64,000 nt of DNA, from NCBI GenBank assembly GCA_038373885.1, contig JAWZYV010012341.1, positions 372,001 through 436,000 of the forward strand, read 5' to 3'. The DNA is from Cheiracanthium punctorium (Eukaryota; Arthropoda; Arachnida; Araneae; Cheiracanthiidae). This document shows, piece by piece, positions 58,478 through 64,000 of the stretch; positions within the stretch are counted from its first letter, which is position 1; each line of letters starts with the position of its first letter. The notes under the pieces are model-generated. The model made no database searches. It was given only the letters and a program-made list of their open reading frames with translations, and was not told where the DNA came from. A program made the position numbers and the translations under genes.

Positions 58478-58830
58478 TATAAATTGCTAGTGTAGATAAG
58501 AAGAGCAGTAGTGTAGACAGAGTGTTTCCCCAAAACTTGGTAACACTTTTTATTTCTTGATCCGTCAGAGATAAGGGGGCAATGTAAATTAAAAAAAGAA
58601 ATCATCTTTTTTTCAAAATACGAAAAATAGAATACGTTAAAACAAGCCCCTCCTGTTAATTTTCATAAAATAACACTTTAAACTTTTATATGACCCCCCC
58701 TCTTAAAAAATTCATATTGTAAAATACGCCCCTTTCACTAATGAAGGGATGTACAACATTTGAGAATTATGCCCTGTAAAGTGTGAGATATGAAGATAAA
58801 TAAATACTGAATTAAACCACTTTCTAATGA
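58478..58830. other. spacer, nothing recognised
   Basis: AT-rich, with a C run near 58685-58692. The phrase AGTGTTTCCCCAAAACTTGG near 58521 recalls an element end, but no partner was found. Confidence 0.35.
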
Positions 58831-59050
58831 GTCCCGAAGTGGCCTAGTTGCTAAACTCGATTTCCTTAAGATTGCGGAAAGTGAAACAGCACTGGCTTGG
58901 CCAGTGCTTAGGAAGGTGAAAGCATCTCCTGGCTGGACTGCTGTGGAATCGTGCATACTAAATAAAGCGTGCCGGTGCACGCATAACCTGTTGTGGCTTC
59001 AATGTCCATTTTTAAATAATACCGCGGAAAGTGCCAATTTAGGTGATAGG
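58831..59050 (+). mobile_element. tRNA-headed SINE, second copy (diverged or truncated)
   Basis: GTCCCGAAGTGGCCTAGTTG followed by CTAAACTC has a near-canonical polymerase III A box (TGGCCTAGTTG). The GGCTTGGCCAGTGCTTAGG and GTTGTGGCTTCAATGTCC segments match the SINE at 5489. The 3' part differs from that copy, and no tail or target duplication is clear. Confidence 0.55.
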
Positions 59051-59149
59051 TGTCTCATCTGTAATTAGTTAAAAATTAGAAGACCACTCATAGGGGAAAC
59101 ATTGGTCTGCCTAATAGTAGGGGAGCCAGCCCATGATGCTAATTGGGGA

Positions 59150-59600
59150 GTTACTCGAGCGTCGTGAGGACCTATTAGATATTGTAGTCTTATTATCTAA
59201 TAATAAGAATAAAAAGTTATATAATGTTTCCTTTCAGTGGTGGGGGAAGCGTATACAGACCTTCAAAGATGTAAAAAAAACAGTTACATGGAGATACTCG
59301 AGCGCGTAAGATATTGATAGTTTAGATGCCCCAGCGTGTCTTTGATACCAAAGATATGTTCATCTGCCGACTTGCATGGTGGGGGTGGCAATCCGGAAGG
59401 GTAAAAAATTGAAAAAGAATGTATTTTTTCGAACGCGTCAGATATTCAGAGGGGGATGTTAAGTGAACCCTAAAAATGCTCCGCTCAAAAGACTTACGTT
59501 TCGGAAGCGACGCAAGCTCGTAGCGAATTTTTGAAAATGCAAAAAAGAAATCGCCATATTGAAATACTCGAGTGTGTCAGATTTTGATACAGAAGGTTTA
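59150..59600. repeat. subterminal repeats TACTCGAGCGCGTCAGATATTGATA-like, ~139 bp apart
   Basis: Copies lie near 59153 (TACTCGAGCGTCGTGAGG), 59293 (TACTCGAGCGCGTAAGATAT), 59432 (TCGAACGCGTCAGATATTC) and 59570 (TACTCGAGTGTGTCAGATTT). Oppositely oriented CGCTCGAG copies lie near 61133 and 61411 at the other end. Such arrays are typical transposase-binding sites. Confidence 0.6.
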
Positions 59601-59944
59601 GCTTGATGGTCCAGTCATGGTAGCCTAAAATCTGACGATTATTTTCAGGGGTATCATTAATCTGACGGCTAGAAAAAAATTATGATTTTCTTTCCAATGT
59701 CCATAAAATGTGACGAATAAAAGCACGTAAAATTATTTAAATATTTACACTTTAATTTATTTAGAAAATAATATAAAAATAAAATACATCTGTTGAAAAA
59801 ATTATTTTCAATCTTCGTCGTCATCCGAAGAATTATCATACTCAAATCTAATAATTCCATTGGACCTCTAATATTGTCTGCAGTTTTCATATCTGTAACA
59901 GGAAATTGTTATAACCGTTAACACAATTTTATTGATTTCATGAA

Positions 59945-60965
59945 TAACATGTTATCAAAGTATTAAAAAGAAATATACCTAAATCTGAAGTTTCGTCAAT
60001 AACTGGTGTTATGACGACATTTTCGTATGCATCAGGTAACTGATTGCCAACAAACCAAGTCATTTGAAATTTACCATCGACATTTGTCCACCCGTAATCT
60101 GTTGGTGGCATGTCAATCAGAGTTTTATTGTGTGCATTTCTCCACAAGCACGCAATATACTTCGTTCGCAATAAGTGCTGCTGTAGCTCAGATTGGCAAG
60201 GAGGCAAGAAACAAGCATCGTATTTACGGACGTTCAGTGAGAAAGGCTGCGACGTATCTGACACTTTGTAGGTCTTATTAAAGATTTCTGTTCTTGCAAG
60301 GTTGACATCAGCTAATTTTTTCAAACCATACAAGTGGCAGATTGTAAGAAGAAAAGATTGTAAAATGTCAAAAGAATCTTCTATATTATGATCCTCTGAC
60401 CCTACATCTGCAAATGTCTTCTGAAAAACATTTGAACCCAAAAAAATTTGCAGAGGTTCTTTTTGCCTCGTCTGTAAAGTGCCGGATTGTAATCGCATCC
60501 TATTAGCGCTAGCGAAATTATTGGGCCGAGCTTAGCATAAAGAGCAGATATGTCAATATAACGGCGTGCATTGTGAACTCCAAGATCCATCCATATTTTA
60601 ACCGATGCTTGGAGATGTCCCATATTGACCAACATGATGACAACAATATCTGTGTCTGAAGTTCTGATTGTAACTGTGGAATCTTCTTTTATTTGACTTT
60701 CCAAAAATACAATTTTTGTATCTGCTTCTTCATGTTCAGGGCATGAGAGTTCGTGGTCGATTGTTCAGGTAACTTTATTATCGGTAACTGATTATACATA
60801 ACACATATCATGATTAAGATGAATTAAAAACTTGACAAAAGCATCTTTGAATTTGATATTTCTTAATTCTTTCTGAAAATTTGCTATTCTTGTTTATTGA
60901 GGACCAGAGATGTAGAACTCCTTGTCATCTACACTAACTCGAAGAGCGTGCTCGTTATCTTTGAT
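59945..60965 (-). pseudogene. XPG/FEN1-like (PIN-fold) nuclease of a transposon, broken
   Basis: Reading the minus strand from about 60960: LRVSVDDKEFYISGPQ, a stop, then FQKELRNIKFKDAFVKFL, further stops, and CPEHEEADTKIVFLESQ (the EEADT acidic motif). Next come TVTIRTSDTDIVVIMLVN, RRYIDISALYAKLGP and LALIGCDYNPALYRRGKK. EADT, DTD and GCDY are the metal-binding acidic motifs of XPG/FEN1 nucleases. At an A5 run near 60465 the frame changes. The next frame carries on KEPLQIFLGSNVFQKTFADV through SFLLTICHLYGLKKL, LPPCQSELQQHLLRTKYIA and PPTDYGWTNVDGKFQMTWF to about 59945. This matches a widespread transposon-linked family of uncharacterised animal proteins. Three stops and one frameshift inactivate it. 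The two long open pieces are 60402-60704 and 59938-60498. Confidence 0.65.
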
Positions 60966-61009
60966 CGAGCTATCTTTGGACGCTTTAATCTAAATTGACG
61001 ATATTTATT

Positions 61010-61075
61010 GCTTTGGTTCGTATTTTTATTGCTTTGGCTCGTATTTTTATTACTTCGGCTCGTTGAAATCGGCAG
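61010..61075 (-). repeat. ~23-bp triplicate repeat within the nuclease element
   Basis: TATTGCTTTGGTTCGTATTT recurs three times with small changes (TTTGGTTCG, TTTGGCTCG, TTCGGCTCG). On the minus strand it translates as repeated SNKNT/QSNK units. It may be a repeat in the N-terminal coding part or in leader sequence. Confidence 0.6.
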
Positions 61076-61456
61076 ATTATATTTTTTCGTGATTCTTGCA
61101 TCATTTCCTTCAAAATAACAAAAATTCAACCGCGCTCGAGAATGTCACGACAACGTTTTTTTTTTTTTTTTTTCAACTTTGTAACCCTCCCACTCCCTTG
61201 CGTTACATTGAAATCGTCAGATTTTCTGAATGTACACTTTTTAGCTAGCAATTAACCCACCTTATCTTAATCTGACCCGCTTCAGTATTTCTGACGATCA
61301 ATTTTTTTTACTAATCTGATGAGCTGCCATAGACGCACGTCCCTACATAGAGGACTTATATATGGTGGAGGTACTCAACGTGATGCAAGGTACCCCCTAT
61401 GTTCATCTGCTGCGCTCGAGTAAATCCCCAAAACACCATGGGCTCCCCTACTATAA

Positions 61457-62110
61457 CAGGCATCCCCATAATGAAATGGCCAAGGTCTTTGGTCCTCGTT
61501 GCAGTCAAGTTGACATGGCCATTAGGAAGAAAAAAGAAACAATTTTTCAATGGCTCTCGAAGGAAAAAATTCGCGGCGGATGATTGCATTTAAGAGGTCG
61601 TACAGAAATTATGAAAGAAAATAATTTTTCTCACTGTAGAAATAAACTTTTACATTCAATTTCATGTATAGCCCCTAATAATCTTCTTCTAAAGATATCT
61701 CTGAGATGTTTGATGATGAAAGGCTGAAATTTTGGACATCACCCCATTAGTGTATGGGGACATTTTACTTATTCGAAAGTTTTTCGCTGAGTTTTACACA
61801 AATTTTAAAGAAGGCGATTCTTTGAAAAAGAGATTTTTTTCCCAATGTCGGGCCTTTTTGCCTTTAGGCACTGGCCTCTACTAAGGCCGGAGTTTTGGGT
61901 CTCTTTATTATGGGGGCACCTAGTAGGCGAACCATCGTCGCCCCCTCTGAAGGGACGGACAAAAATGACCTTCCTTGGATAACTAATTAAAGCGTTTTAC
62001 GATCTTTTGGGGGCACCTAGTGTAAAACAAAGATACTACAGGTAATGAGGAGATTACGTTCAATTTTTGTCTCTGTACATTACTAGCACTTTAAATTTTT
62101 GCGATTCAAT
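61457..62110. other. spacer with a duplicated GGGGGCACCTAGT phrase
   Basis: TGGGGGCACCTAGT occurs at 61911-61924 and 62008-62021 in direct orientation. An inverted CTTTAGGCACTGGCC / GGCCGGAG stretch lies near 61862-61895. No gene is seen. Confidence 0.4.
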
Positions 62111-62114
62111 CCGT

Positions 62115-63385
62115 CTAATAAACCTGTAACCCAAAACGACTGTGAAAACATGCATTTATGTTTGTCATTCTCTCCGTGGTACTCTTTTCTTCTAGTATTA
62201 CCTAAAACTTTCTGAAGCAAATGAAATGAAATTTAAATGCATGATAGGTGGTCAATCAACTTAAACTGTAAGCGTCGAATTTCTTGAAAATTTTGATTGA
62301 CTTGGGGATGTCCCAAAGCTTACGAAAGCTCATTCAAACTGTGAATCTATTTGTCCGTTACGTATAAACCCCTGAAGAGAATGAAATGAAATTTAGTATC
62401 GTCACAGGTGGTCATGAAAACTATAGGCGTCGAAGTACCTTTTGTAGATTTTGAGATTCTGTCAAAATTGAGTACATTAATTATTAGTATTGAGTACATT
62501 AATAATAAAAATTATTCGAGTAACAGATAAATTTCCTACGTTGGTTTCTTACATTAAAAATTATTTATCAGAGAATATGAATTAGGCTATGTATAAATTT
62601 GACTTTCCATATTTCTGTCAAGTTGTGCGTTTTTCAAAAACTCAATTATCATTCGCAAATGTAAAATAGGAAATTATCTCTTACTCGAATACTTTTTTTG
62701 GAGGGTGTACAAGTACATGTTTTCTCCATTTTGAAAGATATGAATGGAATAGAATGGAGCGACTGTAAAATAATATTTGATGACACGATTGATGTTATAG
62801 GCGTTAATATGCGACAAATTAAATATATATATATATATATAAACTATTTTGATATTTTGCTAAAATTTATTCAAAATACGATTATTTCGTTCATTCGGTA
62901 ATAATTTTTAAAGAAATGAAACGAAATGTGATGACAGAATAGGCGGTCATTCAACTTACAGACGTAGATAGTCATGGATGTTCTTTCAAAAGTTTGTAAA
63001 GATTTTGAGATTTCCCGAAAATAATCAAAATTTGTAAATTTTTGTTCTTGCATCACGTAATAATGACTAAAGCGAATGAAATGAAATTTTATGGCATGAT
63101 AAGTAGTTATTCAACTTGTACTACATCAATTATGTTTGGAAATTTGGATTGGATTTTGAGATTTCGCGAAAATTTAATTAAAATGTGATTTATTTTCGTG
63201 CATCATGTAATAACGACTTAAGCGAATGAATGAAATTTGGTGACTTGACACCAAGTCATTAAACGTTAAGTACAGTCTTTAAATTTTTTAAGAAATGTGA
63301 TTTTGCGAAAGTTTGTGCAAAAGGCGTAAATTACTTTCGCACATCAAGTAGAGACGCTGAAAAAAACGAAAAGAAATTTAGTGAA
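62115..63385. repeat. third locus of the GAAATGAAATTTGGTGA tandem family
   Basis: The leader GTAACCCAAAACGACTGTGA precedes about seven degenerate monomers. Anchors lie near 62216, 62373, 62750 (weak), 62913, 63070, 63218 and 63358 (GCGAATGAAATGAAATTT, CATGATAGGTGGTCAT). The usual spacing is about 150-157 bp. A TATATATATATA run (62826-62840) interrupts it. Monomers also share GATTTTGAGATTTCCCGAAAA and GCATCACGTAATAACGACT. Confidence 0.7.
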
Positions 63386-64000
63386 GGGCACTTCAGCTAG
63401 TTAAAAATATTATTACCATTTCTTTTTATGCCTCGATATTCCATAATTAGCAGAAACCTAAGCAATTGGAACATTCTTTCGTGATTTTTTTCCTTAATTT
63501 TCTTTAATGACTTACATTTAAAAAAAATGTTTTTCTTATTTAGTAAGTAATTTGACACCCATATGTTTGTTACTGTGTTTAGCATATGATTTTTTTTTCG
63601 TTAAAAAATAATTTATTTGTCTTAGGTATATATAATATGTATTCACACATTGCTTGAAAACACAATTTTAATCAACCTAAAAAACAAGAAATCATATTTA
63701 TTACAAATAATTATAGCTTTAAGCATTACATGCAACTGCTATTATGAAAGTAGTGGCTTATTCTTTCACGCCCCATAATGTCTAGTGCATGAATTTAAGA
63801 AATGCATTTTGTGAGCAATCCCTTACACAAATCATAACGAAATTTTTACGTAGTGGAACAAAATTTACGTGGATTGGGTTATTGAAATAATGGTAGGGGC
63901 GATCAGCCGTGGTCTGGATGGTAAGAAAAAAATGGTCTAAATTTAGTCTGAGGGACGTTTCGAAAATGAAGGACGGTCCATTTTATTGATGAAATGACTG
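63386..64000. other. spacer to window end, nothing recognised
   Basis: AT-rich sequence; the open frame at 63397-63585 has no domain. Confidence 0.4.

Larger units (their letters stand above)
59115..61453 (-). mobile_element. XPG-nuclease-encoding DNA transposon relic with TAA duplication
   Basis: The ends are TAGTAGGGGAGCC (left) and the exact inverse GGCTCCCCTACTA (right). They are flanked by TAA (59112-59114 and 61454-61456). Similarity continues inward with gaps to GGGGA-n-TTACTCGAGCG on both sides, giving imperfect inverted repeats of about 55 bp. Subterminal repeats follow. The minus strand carries a broken XPG/FEN1-like nuclease gene. A 3-bp duplication and an XPG nuclease recall the Academ superfamily. 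No Academ transposase is visible in this copy, so that name is only a hypothesis. Confidence 0.6.

Noticed and set aside
59669..59890. 73-codon minus-strand frame as an extra gene of the nuclease element
   Set aside because: It lies after the nuclease end, is lysine- and asparagine-rich without motifs, and no family member with such an extension comes to mind.

Overview
The window looks like repeat-dominated, AT-rich animal DNA, most likely from an arthropod and plausibly a spider or other arachnid. That placement is an inference from base composition, the transposon families present (P/THAP, several Tc1/mariner lineages, pogo-like, hAT-like and piggyBac-type elements, an XPG-nuclease element), tRNA-headed SINEs and LINE tails. 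I found no host gene, no functional tRNA or rRNA gene and no CRISPR. Every protein-coding signal I can support belongs to a mobile element, and only one open reading frame is plainly intact.

Layout. 1-450 holds the decayed end of a pogo/Tigger-like transposase. 657-2980 is an element with inverted arms of about 350 bp. 5489-5841 is a SINE with target duplication. 6154-8437 and 8777-10346 are two old TA-flanked elements; the second is a Tc1-like relic with doubled direct repeats in its ends. 11954-14162 is a mariner-like relic that contains an 8-bp-duplication element, which itself contains a 5'-truncated LINE. 14722-20900 is a 6.2-kb P-type element. It encodes a THAP-domain transposase broken by two frameshifts, and it was later entered by a Tc1 element (18387-19795) with an uninterrupted DD34E transposase. 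The ordering of these nested insertions can be read directly from the target duplications.

From 21 to 37 kb there are mainly short non-autonomous elements (piggyBac-, hAT-, Harbinger- and Tc1/mariner-type), SINE pieces and a tandem array with a two-monomer higher-order pattern, separated by AT-rich sequence. From 38.8 to 45.7 kb there are a Tc1-like fragment, a LINE 3' end with an RNase H domain, and an internally deleted pogo-like element. Tandem arrays recur at 47.2-47.6, 49.5-51.1 and 62.1-63.4 kb. The 22-, 47- and 62-kb arrays are one family with a shared leader. The 50-kb array carries phased perfect palindromes. 56.4-57.5 kb has a hAT-like transposase relic. 59115-61453 is an element with TAA target duplications, subterminal repeats and an XPG/FEN1-like nuclease relic.

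The genes do not form a pathway. Each element's transposase or reverse transcriptase would have mobilised its own ends. The non-autonomous copies depend on relatives elsewhere in the genome. The element ends and duplications were found by eye and would benefit from alignment.
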